Shown here piece by piece: positions 46,716-56,073 of a stretch of 64,000 bases of DNA. Source of the stretch: Roseovarius arcticus (GTDB lineage: Bacteria; Pseudomonadota; Alphaproteobacteria; Rhodobacterales; Rhodobacteraceae); the NCBI RefSeq assembly GCF_006125015.1, contig NZ_SZZN01000001.1, positions 186,001 to 250,000 on the forward strand, given 5' to 3'. The position numbers and the translations under genes are program-made. The notes beneath the pieces are model-generated. The model ran no database searches. It was not told where the DNA came from and saw only the letters and a list, made by a program, of their open reading frames with translations. Positions within the stretch are counted from its first letter, which is position 1. The number at the start of each line of letters is the position of its first letter.

Positions 46716-48314
46716 CTACCGGGCGTCGGACAAAATCAGGTCAGCGCCTTTTTCGGCGATCATAAAGACTGCGGCCTGCGTGTTGCCCGAAACGATGGTC
46801 GGCATGATCGACGCATCGACCACACGCAGGCCAGTGACACCTCGGACTTTCAGCGACGGATCTACGACGGACGCGTCATCCGCGCCCATGCGGCATGTGC
46901 CGCTGGCGTGATAGATTGTCTGGCCATTATCGCGCGCAAATTGCAGCCAATCGGCGTCCGTCTGGCACGCCTCGCCGGGGCTGAGCTCGGCGCCTCGAAA
47001 GGGGTCCATCGGGGATTGCGATACGACTTCGCGCGTCAACTTCATCCCGTCCACCATGGCGCGGCGGTCCTCCGGTGTGCTTAGGAAATTAGGGCAGATA
47101 ACAGGCGCCAAATCTATCCCCGGCGCCGCGATGTGCACTGTGCCGCGCGATTCCGGGCGCAGTTGCGTGACGCCGATCGTCATGCCCGGTGCCTTGTCGA
47201 GCGTACGCTCGGCGGCGTTGGCATAGCTGGCGTGCAAGAAGAACAACTGCACGTCCGGCCCCTCGATATCGGGCCGCGTCCGCATGAAGCCATGCACAAG
47301 GCCCGTGCCGTAGGTCAGGATGCCCTTGCGCGTCAGCGCATATTGAAGGACTGACTTTACCAGCGACAGCCCGCGCGTCATCTCGTTCAGCGTGACGGGC
47401 TGGGTCACGCGCCAGTTCATCCGCGTGCAGTAGTGGTCGATGTAATTGGCGCCGACGCCGGGGGCGGCGTGTGTGACCTCCACCCCCGCGGTGCGCAGCA
47501 CCTCCGGATCACCGATGCCCGATAGCTCCAATAGTTGAGGCGAGTGAAAGGCACCGGCGGCAAGGATCACCTCGGCCTTGCTGTGGATCTGCCGGATTGT
47601 GCCACCTTGACGCAGCTCAACCCCCACGGCGCGAGCACCGTCCAGCAGGATGCGGCTGGCCTGCGCGCCGGTCAAAACTGCCAGATTGGGCCGCTTGCGG
47701 ATGGGGTCCAGATAGGCGGCTGCGGCGCTGACACGGCGGCCATTCTTTTGATTAACTTGATAATAGCCAAAGCCGTCCTGTGACGCCCCGTTGTAGTCGT
47801 CATTCTCAGGGTGGCCCGCCGCCTTGGCCGCGTTGATAAAGGCACGTCCGATCTCGGGCCGCTCCTGCACTTTGGTCAAAGGAAGGGGGCCGCCGCGCGC
47901 GCGAAGGTCGCCGCTGGCCTCGTCGTAATCCTCAACTTTCTTAAAGTACGGAAGGACGTCGTCGAACCCCCACCCGGTGCAGCCGCGCTGCGCCCAGCCG
48001 TCAAAGTCCTGCGGCTGGCCGCGCACATAGATCATCCCATTGATCAGGGTCGAGCCGCCCAGCCCCTTACCCTTAGGAATTGCGATCTGGCGATTCATCG
48101 TCGCCTCTTCGGGCTCGCTGATCAGTCGCCAGTTGTGGCGCGGGTTGGTCAAAAGTTTGGAAAATCCGGCGGGGACATTGACCCAATGGCTTTGACCGTC
48201 GCCTCCGGCCTCGATCAGCGCGACCCTATGCTTGCCCGACGCAGTCAGTCGGTTGGCCAGAACGCAGCCCGCAGTGCCACCGCCGACGATGATGTAGTCA
48301 TAGATTTCAGTCAT
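46716..48314 (-). CDS. GMC-family FAD oxidoreductase (choline dehydrogenase-like)
   Basis: 532 residues. GMC flavoproteins oxidise primary or secondary alcohols. The FAD-binding start YDYIIVGGGTAGCVLANRL, the GMC signature GKGLGGSTLINGMIYVRG, the second signature GAFHSPQLLELSGIG and the C-terminal active-site region YHASGTCRMG (His) and PTIVSGNTQAAVFMIAEK (Asn) are intact. There is no signal peptide, so it is cytoplasmic or membrane-peripheral. The operon context suggests it oxidises an alcohol of the imported substrate; it need not be choline. Its start overlaps the FAD-linked dehydrogenase gene by 8 bases. Confidence 0.93.
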   Translation of the reverse strand: MTEIYDYIIVGGGTAGCVLANRLTASGKHRVALIEAGGDGQSHWVNVPAGFSKLLTNPRHNWRLISEPEEATMNRQIAIPKGKGLGGSTLINGMIYVRGQPQDFDGWAQRGCTGWGFDDVLPYFKKVEDYDEASGDLRARGGPLPLTKVQERPEIGRAFINAAKAAGHPENDDYNGASQDGFGYYQVNQKNGRRVSAAAAYLDPIRKRPNLAVLTGAQASRILLDGARAVGVELRQGGTIRQIHSKAEVILAAGAFHSPQLLELSGIGDPEVLRTAGVEVTHAAPGVGANYIDHYCTRMNWRVTQPVTLNEMTRGLSLVKSVLQYALTRKGILTYGTGLVHGFMRTRPDIEGPDVQLFFLHASYANAAERTLDKAPGMTIGVTQLRPESRGTVHIAAPGIDLAPVICPNFLSTPEDRRAMVDGMKLTREVVSQSPMDPFRGAELSPGEACQTDADWLQFARDNGQTIYHASGTCRMGADDASVVDPSLKVRGVTGLRVVDASIMPTIVSGNTQAAVFMIAEKGADLILSDAR

Positions 48315-49698
48315 GTTGCGGTACTACCTTGCCGGGGTTCAAGATGCCGCGCGGGTCCAGTGCGTCCTTAATCCGGTGGGTCAGATCATGCTCAGTCGGG
48401 CTGGCTAGGCGCGCCCATTCGGCCACGCGGTATTGCCCCAGTCCGTGCTCGGCCGAGATGGAGCCGCCGTGCCGCGCCACCACGTCATGCACGGCGGCAT
48501 TTACGCGGTGCGCATCAGCCTTGGGGACATTCATCACGTTGTAATGCAGGTTGCCGTCGCCCAAATGTCCGAACACGTTTAGCCTCGCGTCGGGCGCAGT
48601 ACGGCTCAGCATCTCTCCCGCCTCGCGCAGGACGGTGTCAATCTCGGTAATTGGCACAGAAATGTCATGCTTGATCGCGCCGCCAGCCTTGCCCTCGGCC
48701 TCGGTCAGGGACTCGCGCAGGGACCAAAGGGCGTCAGCCTGCGCGCCCGATTCGGCCAGTACGCCGTCGGTTGCCCATCCTTCGGTGAAGGCTGTCTCTA
48801 GCAGGGTCTCAGCAGCCTCGCGCAGGCCGGGTAGGGACGATCCGGCCTCAATCAGCAGATACCAGTCTGCGCCTTTGATTGGCGCGTTTTGGCCCGTATG
48901 CGCGGTTACGAGGTCCAGACCCGCGCCCGAGATCAGCTCAAACGCAGACAGCGCTTCTCCAATCTCGCTTTGCGCGTGAGTATAAAGCTGGATTGCAGCG
49001 CCGATATCCGGCACGGCGATCAGCGCGGTCGCGCGGTGACGTGGCAAAGGCACAAGACGCAGGACGGCGGCGGTAACGATGCCAAGGGTGCCTTCGGTCC
49101 CGATGAAAAGCTGCTTCAGATCATACCCGGCGTTATCCTTGCGCAGATGGCGCAGTCGGCTGAGGATCTGGCCGTCTGGCAGAACAACCTCCAGCCCCAG
49201 CACCAGCGCGCGCGTCATGCCGTAGCGCAGCACATCAACGCCGCCCGCATTGGTCGCAATCAACCCGCCAATGCGGGCCGATCCTTCGGCAGCTAGGCTG
49301 ATGGGCAGTAGGCGGTTTTCTTCCTCAGCGGCGTCCTTGACCGTTTTCAGGATCGCGCCTGCCTCGACGAGGGCGGTCATGCCAACGGGGTCGATCCGCC
49401 GAATGGCGGTCATGCGGTCCAGCGCGATGATGACCTGCGTTCCGCTAAGATCCGGCGTGGCGCCGCCCGCGAGGCCTGTATTGCCACCCTGCGGAACGAT
49501 CCCCGCGCCAGCGAGGGCACAGGCGGCAACTGATTTTGAAACCTCATCGGTGGTGGCAGGTCGCACGACGCAAAGCGGCGTGCCGTGAAAGAGATCGCGC
49601 CAATCGGTGGCGTAGGCGGCCATGTCCGCACCGATCAGCACGGCGCAGTCGCCGACTATATCGCGCAGATCATCCAGCAAGCCGCTCCCGTCCCGCAT
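48307..49698 (-). CDS. FAD-linked D-2-hydroxyacid dehydrogenase (GlcD/DLD type)
   Basis: 463 residues of the vanillyl-alcohol-oxidase fold: FAD-binding part with PQGGNTGLAGGATPDLSG, ARIGGLIATNAGG and FIGTEGTLGIVTAAVL; C-terminal FAD-oxidase part with FGHLGDGNLHYN and the metal-binding SAEHGLG. This matches the D-lactate / D-2-hydroxyglutarate / glycolate dehydrogenase group, which makes a 2-oxoacid. A 2-oxoacid is exactly what the E1 enzyme of the operon needs. It begins inside the AroE-like stop codon (TGATG). Confidence 0.92.
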   Translation of the reverse strand: MRDGSGLLDDLRDIVGDCAVLIGADMAAYATDWRDLFHGTPLCVVRPATTDEVSKSVAACALAGAGIVPQGGNTGLAGGATPDLSGTQVIIALDRMTAIRRIDPVGMTALVEAGAILKTVKDAAEEENRLLPISLAAEGSARIGGLIATNAGGVDVLRYGMTRALVLGLEVVLPDGQILSRLRHLRKDNAGYDLKQLFIGTEGTLGIVTAAVLRLVPLPRHRATALIAVPDIGAAIQLYTHAQSEIGEALSAFELISGAGLDLVTAHTGQNAPIKGADWYLLIEAGSSLPGLREAAETLLETAFTEGWATDGVLAESGAQADALWSLRESLTEAEGKAGGAIKHDISVPITEIDTVLREAGEMLSRTAPDARLNVFGHLGDGNLHYNVMNVPKADAHRVNAAVHDVVARHGGSISAEHGLGQYRVAEWARLASPTEHDLTHRIKDALDPRGILNPGKVVPQHD

Positions 49699-50492
49699 CA
49701 GAGCGCGCCCATAAATTCGGCCATCAATCGTGCCTGAGATTGCAACATTGGCAGGCCCGGATGGGTGCGCGCGCCTACCTTTTCAGCGGCGGCGAGGAGG
49801 GGGGTGACGGCGGGTTCCATGATCGCCTCGGCGATGATCTGGCCTTTGCGGAGTTGCTTTGCGTCCAGTGGCAGCGGATCGCCCTCGCGCATCCCCAGCG
49901 ACGTCGCGTTGACGACCAGATCCGCCGCAGCCACAGCGGTGGCATCGGTGGATAGCGTGACATCTGGATAGGCGGCGGCGACGCGCGCGGCCAGGTCTTT
50001 GGCACGTGCCTCGGTCCGGTTGGCAATGGTTAGCGCGGTAATGCCCGCATCCGCCAAGGCAAAGGCGATGGCGCTGGCCGCGCCGCCTGCACCGGCCAGA
50101 ATGACGGACAGGCCTTTGGGGTCAAACCCGCCATCTCTCAGCCCCTCGACAAAGCCAACACCATCAAGGATCGCGCCCGTCAGTTTCCCATCTGCGTCCC
50201 TGCGAATGCAATTCACTGCGCCGACCATGCGCGCCTGATCGGTCAGATCATCGCAGAGGTCCGGGATCACAGTCTTGTGCGGGACGGTCACGATGAGGCC
50301 CGCAAGGCTTTGGATGTTGCGCAGCCCGCGCACTGCATCCTCTAGCCCATCCGCACCCACATGCAGCGGCACCAGCACGCCGTCATGGCCGATCTCGGCA
50401 AAAAGGCGGTTCATCACCTGCGGCGTTTTCACATGGTGAATAGGATCGGCGAGGATGCCGTAGACGCGGGTATTGCCGGTGATTTCGCTCAT
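49698..50492 (-). CDS. Shikimate dehydrogenase (AroE) family protein with an altered substrate site
   Basis: 264 residues with the AroE two-domain fold. Catalytic Lys in LIVTVPHKTV, NADP/NAD-binding GAGGAASAIAFALADAG with NRT after strand 2 (TIANRTEARAKD), and the conserved GAVN are kept. The catalytic Asp lies in AILDGVGF where shikimate enzymes have GxNTDGxGF. The two serines that hold the shikimate carboxylate (HSxSP) are replaced: the site reads ADPIHHVKTP. So the substrate is probably not shikimate itself but a related compound, fitting its place inside a catabolic operon. The end of the gene overlaps the FAD dehydrogenase start by one base. Confidence 0.9.
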   Translation of the reverse strand: MSEITGNTRVYGILADPIHHVKTPQVMNRLFAEIGHDGVLVPLHVGADGLEDAVRGLRNIQSLAGLIVTVPHKTVIPDLCDDLTDQARMVGAVNCIRRDADGKLTGAILDGVGFVEGLRDGGFDPKGLSVILAGAGGAASAIAFALADAGITALTIANRTEARAKDLAARVAAAYPDVTLSTDATAVAAADLVVNATSLGMREGDPLPLDAKQLRKGQIIAEAIMEPAVTPLLAAAEKVGARTHPGLPMLQSQARLMAEFMGAL

Positions 50493-50529
50493 TTTTCTGC
50501 CTTTTCGGTATCCGAGACGCGCCCGCGCG

Positions 50530-51339
50530 TCACGTCATGTAGAGGCCGCCAGCCACGTCGATTGTTTGCCCGGTAACGAAGCTAGCCTCACTAGAGGTGA
50601 GCCATAACGCGGTATCGGCTACCTCGACCGGTTGGCCCAGCCGTGCCATAGGCGTCAGGCGGATCTGCTCGTCATTGGCGGCCTTGCCCGCGCCCGCAAC
50701 CATGGGCGTCTCAATCCGGCCGGGTGCCAGCGCGTTGACGCGGATGCCGTGCGGCCCAAGCTCGGCGGCCAGATGGATGGTAAAGCCGATGATGGCCGAT
50801 TTCGTCGCGGCATAATGACTGGCCACAATCGGCGAATGCGTTTTTCCTGCGACCGACGACATATTGACGATCCATCCGCGCCCGGCCTCGCGCATTGCGG
50901 GGGTAAGTGCGCGGATGGTATTGAAGCTACCGGTGAGGTTCACGTCGACGACGCGGCGCCACTCGGCGGGGTCCATTTCCCACACGCCATGCGGCTTGCC
51001 CGCGTGCTTGGGCGAGATGCCGGCATTGTTGATTACTGTGTCAAAGGGTGCGCCCATCGTGTCGGCGGCGCGTCCAAGCGTGCCCTCGACCGCGTCCCAA
51101 TCGGATACATCCAGCATCATCGGCACGGCGCGGCCAAGGCCGCCCTTGGCAATCAGCGCCTCGGTTTCCGCAATGCCGTCCTCGTTCATATCGGCCACGC
51201 CGACGATTGCGCCCCGCCGGGCAAAGCCAAGCGCGATGCCGCGCCCAATGCCACTGCCGGCGCCGGTGACCAGCACATGCCTATCTGCGTGACTGGGGCG
51301 GGTGTCGATAGCCTCGGGGGTGATTTCACGTCGCTCCAT
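50530..51339 (-). CDS. SDR-family dehydrogenase (third)
   Basis: 269 residues. TGAGSGIGRGIALGFA cofactor motif, Asp after strand 2 (VGVADMNEDG) indicating NAD+, NNAGIS, catalytic Ser in VNMSSVAGKTHS and YAATK. The end VTGQTIDVAGGLYMT is like that of the first SDR. The 15-20 residues before the Rossmann fold (ITPEAIDTRPSHADRH) are an unrelated extension. It starts three bases after the LivF stop and probably oxidises another hydroxyl of the substrate. Confidence 0.9.
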   Translation of the reverse strand: MERREITPEAIDTRPSHADRHVLVTGAGSGIGRGIALGFARRGAIVGVADMNEDGIAETEALIAKGGLGRAVPMMLDVSDWDAVEGTLGRAADTMGAPFDTVINNAGISPKHAGKPHGVWEMDPAEWRRVVDVNLTGSFNTIRALTPAMREAGRGWIVNMSSVAGKTHSPIVASHYAATKSAIIGFTIHLAAELGPHGIRVNALAPGRIETPMVAGAGKAANDEQIRLTPMARLGQPVEVADTALWLTSSEASFVTGQTIDVAGGLYMT

Positions 51340-51342
51340 GGC

Positions 51343-52047
51343 CTATATTCCCAAGTATGCTTTGCGCACATGCGGGTTTTCCAGCAGCGCGTCGGCGTCG
51401 TCGGTCAGCACGATCTCGCCATTTTCCAGCACGTAACCCCGGTCAGCCGCCTTGAGCGTGTGAAACACGTTCTGCTCCACGATGAGGACGGTCGCGCCCG
51501 TCTTGACGATGCTGTCGATCACTTCAAACACTTGGCTCACGATGATCGGGGCAAGGCCCAGAGACGGCTCGTCGAACATCAAAAGACGCGGCTTGGCCAT
51601 AAGACCGCGCGCGATGGCAACCATTTGCTGTTCGCCCCCCGACAGGGAGTTGGCCTTCTGCTCCAATCGCTCTTTGACGCGCGGAAAGAGCTCTAGCACC
51701 TCCTCCATCAGTTCTGACTGGCTGGCGCGGGCGCCCTTGCGGTAGGCGCCCATCTTGAGGTTTTCGCGCACCGTCATGTCGGGAAAGAGCTGCCGGCCCT
51801 CAGGTATCATGGTGATGCCCAGATCAACCACCTCGTGCGAGCTGAGTTGGGTGATGTCCTGCCCGTCAAAATGGATGCTGCCTGCCGTCGGCTTGATCAG
51901 GCCGGATATGGTACGCAGCGTCGTCGTCTTGCCCGCGCCATTGGCGCCGACGATGGTGACGACCTCGCCCTCAGTGACCTTGAGCGATACATCGTGGAGG
52001 ATCGTGGTCGCGCCATAACCGGAATGGATGCCCTTAAGCTCAAGCAT
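51343..52047 (-). CDS. Branched-chain amino acid-type ABC transporter ATP-binding protein (LivF type)
   Basis: 234 residues. Walker A VGANGAGKTTTLRTISG, signature NSLSGGEQQMVAIARGLM, Walker B LLMFDEPSLGLAP and the final LENGEIVLTDDADALLENPHVRKAYLG are LivF hallmarks. With LivM-LivG, LivH and the binding protein it forms a HAAT-type importer. Its start overlaps the LivM-LivG gene by 8 bases. Such transporters carry many substrates besides amino acids. Confidence 0.94.
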   Translation of the reverse strand: MLELKGIHSGYGATTILHDVSLKVTEGEVVTIVGANGAGKTTTLRTISGLIKPTAGSIHFDGQDITQLSSHEVVDLGITMIPEGRQLFPDMTVRENLKMGAYRKGARASQSELMEEVLELFPRVKERLEQKANSLSGGEQQMVAIARGLMAKPRLLMFDEPSLGLAPIIVSQVFEVIDSIVKTGATVLIVEQNVFHTLKAADRGYVLENGEIVLTDDADALLENPHVRKAYLGI

Positions 52048-53857
52048 GGGTAAACTCCTTGCCCAGATATGCCTCGATCACCTGCGGGTCCTCGACGACG
52101 GCCTTTGGTTTGCCCTCGGCGATCACCTCGCCAGAGCTGAGGACGATGACATGATCGGACAGAGACATGACGGCCTGCATCACATGCTCGATCGCGATGA
52201 TCGACACGCCAGTGTCGCGGATAGACAGCATCAGATCGATCGCACGGCGCACGTCGGCCTGATTGATGCCGGCCATCACCTCGTCCAGCAGCAGGATGCG
52301 CGGCTCCATCGCCATGACACGGGCGACCTCCAGTCGTTTCAAGCCACCGATTGTCAGCGAAGATGCCTCTGCCTCCAAGAAGGGCGCGAGGCCCATCTTC
52401 TCGGCTGTCTGGCGTGCGGCATCGCGGGCGTCTTGCACGTGCGGATGGCGGTGGAATGCGCCGACCATGATGTTTTCCTCGACGGTCATCGCCGCAAAGG
52501 GCTGAACAATCTGAAAGGTGCGCCCGACGCCAAGAGTGGCAAAATCGGCGGGGTTCGAGGGGTTATGCCAGTTGCCGTCCGGTCCTTTTACCTCGACCGT
52601 GCCACTATCGGCATCCAGAAAGCCCGAGATCATGTTGAAGAGTGTCGTTTTGCCGGCGCCGTTCGGCCCAATGAGCCCCAGAATCTCGCCCTCACGCAGC
52701 GTGAAGGACACATCGTTGGTCACGTGCAGACCGCCAAAATGCTTGTTCAGGTTCTTGACGCGCATGATCTCCTCGCCCGGCTCAGGCGGGGTGAATTTAC
52801 GCGGCTCGGCGGGGGCGGCCACCTCCGCGGCCTGCGTGCCTGCCCTGTCGGTGCGCGGTACGAAAAAGCGCCCGACGAGGCCCATGATCCCGTTCGGCAT
52901 AAAGATCACGACCAAAACCAGTACCGCGCCATAGACGAAGCCGTGCAGGCCAATCGCCTCGGCCCCCAAGGCGCCGCGCGCGAATTCGGTGATCGGCACC
53001 AGCAGCATCGCACCGAGGAGCGGGCCAAAGACGCTGCCCAATCCGCCGATCAGCGCAAACATCGCGATCTGGATCGAAAAGGCGAGCGAGAAGGCTGATT
53101 CCGGCTCGATGAATGTCAGGTACATACCGTGGAATGTGCCCATCATCGCCGTCAGCGCCGCCGATATGGCGACCGCGATCAGGCGTACCTTGACTGTGCC
53201 GACGCCAGCGGCGCGCGCTGCCGACTCGCGCTCACGCGTGGCAACCAGTTGGAAGCCAAGGCGGTGCGAGCGGATCCACCACGCGACGGCAAGGATAAAG
53301 CACATCATGCCGAAGGCAATAATCAGCGCGGGCAAACGCTCGCGGAATACCATCCACTCCCAGCCGATGTTCAGCGGGATCATCATGCCCGTCGCGCCGC
53401 CTGTTAAGTCACGAAAGTGCAGGGCAAGAACGCGGAAAACCTCAAGCAGTGCAATCGTTGACAGGGCAAAGAACGGGCCATGCAGGCGAAAGCAGGGGTA
53501 GCTGATTATGACGGCGACAGCAGCCGCGAGGCCCGCGCCAGCAAACATACCCAGCCATGGCGAGATGCCCATATTGGTCAGGATGATGCCAACATAGGCG
53601 CCGATCCCGTAGAATATCGCGTGGCCCAGTGACAGTTGCCCGGCGAACCCGCCGACGATGTTCCAGGCGGTCGACAGGCCCGCAAAAATACAGATTGTGA
53701 TGAATATGTGATAGACAAACTGGTCGTCGATCACGACTGGCGTAACGAAAAGGCCGATCAGCAGAAGGGCCAGCGCGATGGCGGCAAACTTGGTGCGTTT
53801 CGCGATTTGGGGCGCGCCTGCGGTCGCTTCGGCGGGGGTGATTGTCTGGTCTGTCAT
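52040..53857 (-). CDS. Fused ABC permease and ATPase (LivM-LivG type)
   Basis: 605 residues. Residues 1 to about 330 are a LivM permease (GLSTAWNIVGGFAGQLSLGHAIFYG-type core, here GGFAGQLSLGHAIFYGIGAY; and later GTFHGMYLTFIEPESAFSL). A linker rich in Ala, Pro and Glu follows, then a LivG ATPase from about 355: Walker A GPNGAGKTTLFNMISG, Walker B ILLLDEVMAGIN, His in IAIEHVMQAV. The signature loop is atypical, LTIGGLKRLEVAR. The two proteins are usually separate; here they are one polypeptide. It overlaps LivH by 4 bases. Confidence 0.94.
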   Translation of the reverse strand: MTDQTITPAEATAGAPQIAKRTKFAAIALALLLIGLFVTPVVIDDQFVYHIFITICIFAGLSTAWNIVGGFAGQLSLGHAIFYGIGAYVGIILTNMGISPWLGMFAGAGLAAAVAVIISYPCFRLHGPFFALSTIALLEVFRVLALHFRDLTGGATGMMIPLNIGWEWMVFRERLPALIIAFGMMCFILAVAWWIRSHRLGFQLVATRERESAARAAGVGTVKVRLIAVAISAALTAMMGTFHGMYLTFIEPESAFSLAFSIQIAMFALIGGLGSVFGPLLGAMLLVPITEFARGALGAEAIGLHGFVYGAVLVLVVIFMPNGIMGLVGRFFVPRTDRAGTQAAEVAAPAEPRKFTPPEPGEEIMRVKNLNKHFGGLHVTNDVSFTLREGEILGLIGPNGAGKTTLFNMISGFLDADSGTVEVKGPDGNWHNPSNPADFATLGVGRTFQIVQPFAAMTVEENIMVGAFHRHPHVQDARDAARQTAEKMGLAPFLEAEASSLTIGGLKRLEVARVMAMEPRILLLDEVMAGINQADVRRAIDLMLSIRDTGVSIIAIEHVMQAVMSLSDHVIVLSSGEVIAEGKPKAVVEDPQVIEAYLGKEFTHA

Positions 53858-54738
53858 GATACATGCGACAAAGTCTGCCGCCCTCCGAACAGGCCCTGCG
53901 GGCGCAGGATCAAGATGAGAAGAAAGACACCGAACACCGCGACTTCGCGCATGTCAGAGCCGATGTAGAAGCCCGCGAGACTGTCGATAAGCCCGATGAT
54001 CATCGCGCCCAAGAACGCCCCTCCGATGGAGCCGAGGCCGCCAAGGACGACGACCACGAAGGCGGTCAGCACAAAGTAAGTGCCGATGCCCGGCGACGTC
54101 GGATAGAGCGGCGCAACGAGGCATGCGGCAAGGCCGACACATGCAGCGCCAAGGCCGAAGGTGACCATGTAGACGCGGCTGACATTGATGCCCATCAGCT
54201 GGGCTGCGGCACGGTTTTGAGCGACCGCGCGAATGCCTCGGCCCGCTTGCGTGTGTTGCAGAAACAGATGCAGGCCCAGCACCAGCGCAGCGGCGACACC
54301 GAACATCACGATCTGTCCGACGAGCATCCGAACCGGCCCAATCTCAATCGCGGTGCGCAGCCCGTAGGATGGCGTGGTGGCGATATCGGCCCCGAACAGC
54401 AACAACGCGAGGTTAATCAGCGCGGTTGAAAGGCCTACGGTGGCGAAGATCTGAATGTCATGATTGCGCGCTGACATCAGCGGCTCGATTAGGAATTTCT
54501 GGGTCATCATACCCAGCACAAATAGGAGCGGCGTGACCGCGACGACGGCAGTATAGGGATGCACCCCCAGCCGCGTAGTGATCAGAAACGCGGCATACAT
54601 ACCAATCATCAGGAACTCGCCATGGGCGAAATTCACCACTTTGACGATGCCAAAGATCAGCGTCAGCCCGACGCTGGTGATGGCAAAAAGGCCGCCCAGC
54701 AGTAGACCGTTCACTACGACTTGAAGAAATACGTCCAT
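53854..54738 (-). CDS. Branched-chain amino acid-type ABC permease (LivH type)
   Basis: 294 residues, about eight helices. The typical N-terminus LQVVVNGLLLGGLFAITSVG, LTLIFGIVKVVNFAHGEFLM and the cytoplasmic loop GRGIRAVAQNRAAAQLMGIN are the LivH family signs. It is the partner of the LivM domain in the membrane. A stem-loop separates it from the upstream binding-protein gene. Confidence 0.95.
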   Translation of the reverse strand: MDVFLQVVVNGLLLGGLFAITSVGLTLIFGIVKVVNFAHGEFLMIGMYAAFLITTRLGVHPYTAVVAVTPLLFVLGMMTQKFLIEPLMSARNHDIQIFATVGLSTALINLALLLFGADIATTPSYGLRTAIEIGPVRMLVGQIVMFGVAAALVLGLHLFLQHTQAGRGIRAVAQNRAAAQLMGINVSRVYMVTFGLGAACVGLAACLVAPLYPTSPGIGTYFVLTAFVVVVLGGLGSIGGAFLGAMIIGLIDSLAGFYIGSDMREVAVFGVFLLILILRPQGLFGGRQTLSHVS

Positions 54739-54785
54739 CGACCAATTCCGCCATGTTTGGAAAGGGGGAGTTCGAGAAGGGTGAA

Positions 54786-54805
54786 ACGGCCCGGTCGTGG
54801 GCCGT
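54786..54805 (-). other. Intercistronic stem-loop between binding protein and permease genes
   Basis: A 7-bp perfect stem ACGGCCC/GGGCCGT (54786-54792 and 54799-54805) with a 6-base loop in the 89-base gap after the binding-protein gene. No T-run follows on the minus strand, so it is more likely a partial terminator or a 3'-end protector that keeps the binding-protein mRNA more abundant than the distal part, as known for other binding-protein-dependent transport operons. Confidence 0.6.
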
Positions 54806-54827
54806 CCCGATCATTTCAAGACCAGAC

Positions 54828-56033
54828 TTAATTTCTGGTGCGCATCTCGGCGGCGGCGGCATCGTCGGGATAGACCGTCACCAGCTTGCCGTCTTGCCAT
54901 TGCAGGCCCATCATGCGGGCGCGCTCATTCTGGTTGTTCTCGTCGAACTTGACGCCATAGCCTGCGGCAGTCGTGCCTTCGGGGATGTCGATGGCCGATA
55001 CCGTTTCGACGATGGTGTCTGCTTCAAAACCGCTTGCTTCGTTTAGGGCCGACAGGATCGCCATCGCGCCGACATAGTTGGTCAGCGAGTGGCCCGAGCG
55101 CGGCTCGCTGCCGTATTTTTCCTGATAGGCGGCAAGGAAATCGTCGATGCCCGGCGTGAAGTCCTTGTTCACGATGTATTGCGTAAAGTCGGTGTCTAGC
55201 ACGCCGTCGATGATGTCATGTCCCACCGCGTCTGCCGTCGGCTGTGTGGAATAGCCGCCGCCCCCGCCGATGATCGCCGTTGGTTTATAGCCAGCCTCGT
55301 TTGCCTGCTGCAGGAACAGGACCGAGTCGTTCTGGTAGGACGTCTGTAGCACGATATCGACTTCGCGCTGCTTGAGGTCCAGCACGATGGACGACATGTC
55401 GACAGTCGAGGCCGGATAGGCTTGCGAGGTGACCACGTTCAGGCCCGCTTCCTCTGCAAAGCGCTCTTCGTGGCCGGACACGGACGTGCCATAGCTGCTG
55501 TCCTCGTAGATGATACCGATCTTGAGATCTTTGGCATCGACGCCTGCGGCTGGCGCAACCTTGTCAACGATCATGTTGATGATTGTGTCGGCCATATCCT
55601 CGGCTGTCGGATTGACGCGAAAGAGGTATTTCAGGCCGCGCCCAGTAACCTCATCAGCGACGGCACCCAGCTCAAAGTAGGGGATGCCCGACAGCTCGGC
55701 CACTTGGCTCGCGGCGATAGAGCGGCTGGACGAGTACGTGCCGAAGATCGCCTTGACGCCTTCGCGCGAAATCAGGCGGCGGGCCTCACCGATGGCTTGG
55801 TTGTTGTCGACCGCATCGCCGCGCTCCAGCACGATCTGCTCGCCTTGCACACCGCCCGCGGCATTGATCTCGTCCACGGCAAGCTCAAGTCCGCGCGCGC
55901 TTTCTTCGCCCAAGAGGGCCAGTTGCCCGCTGAACGGATAGAGCGCGCCGAAAGACACATCGGCATATGCTGCCTGCGCGCCAAACAGCGCCCCCGCAGC
56001 CACGGTTGTCTTTAGAATGTTCGTCAGTTTCAT
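54828..56033 (-). CDS. ABC transporter substrate-binding protein (Leu/Ile/Val-type fold)
   Basis: 401 residues with a signal peptide of about 24 residues (ending AAYADVSFG). It is a periplasmic type I binding protein: FGALYPFSGQLALLGEESARG, GVKAIFGTYSSSRSIAAS and GIPYFELGAVADEVTGRG line the usual cleft. The residues that hold alpha-amino and carboxyl groups in LivJ cannot be confidently assigned here, so the ligand may not be an amino acid. It is second in the operon, 40 bases after the quinone oxidoreductase. Confidence 0.93.
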   Translation of the reverse strand: MKLTNILKTTVAAGALFGAQAAYADVSFGALYPFSGQLALLGEESARGLELAVDEINAAGGVQGEQIVLERGDAVDNNQAIGEARRLISREGVKAIFGTYSSSRSIAASQVAELSGIPYFELGAVADEVTGRGLKYLFRVNPTAEDMADTIINMIVDKVAPAAGVDAKDLKIGIIYEDSSYGTSVSGHEERFAEEAGLNVVTSQAYPASTVDMSSIVLDLKQREVDIVLQTSYQNDSVLFLQQANEAGYKPTAIIGGGGGYSTQPTADAVGHDIIDGVLDTDFTQYIVNKDFTPGIDDFLAAYQEKYGSEPRSGHSLTNYVGAMAILSALNEASGFEADTIVETVSAIDIPEGTTAAGYGVKFDENNQNERARMMGLQWQDGKLVTVYPDDAAAAEMRTRN

Positions 56034-56073
56034 GTTCTTTTCTCCTCCTCAGGTTTCTCAAAAATTTGCGCTG

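Noticed and set aside
52028..53098. A 356-codon open frame opposite the LivM-LivG gene
   Set aside because: It is a mirror of the real gene in a high-G+C genome, rich in Arg and His, with no domain or ribosome site.
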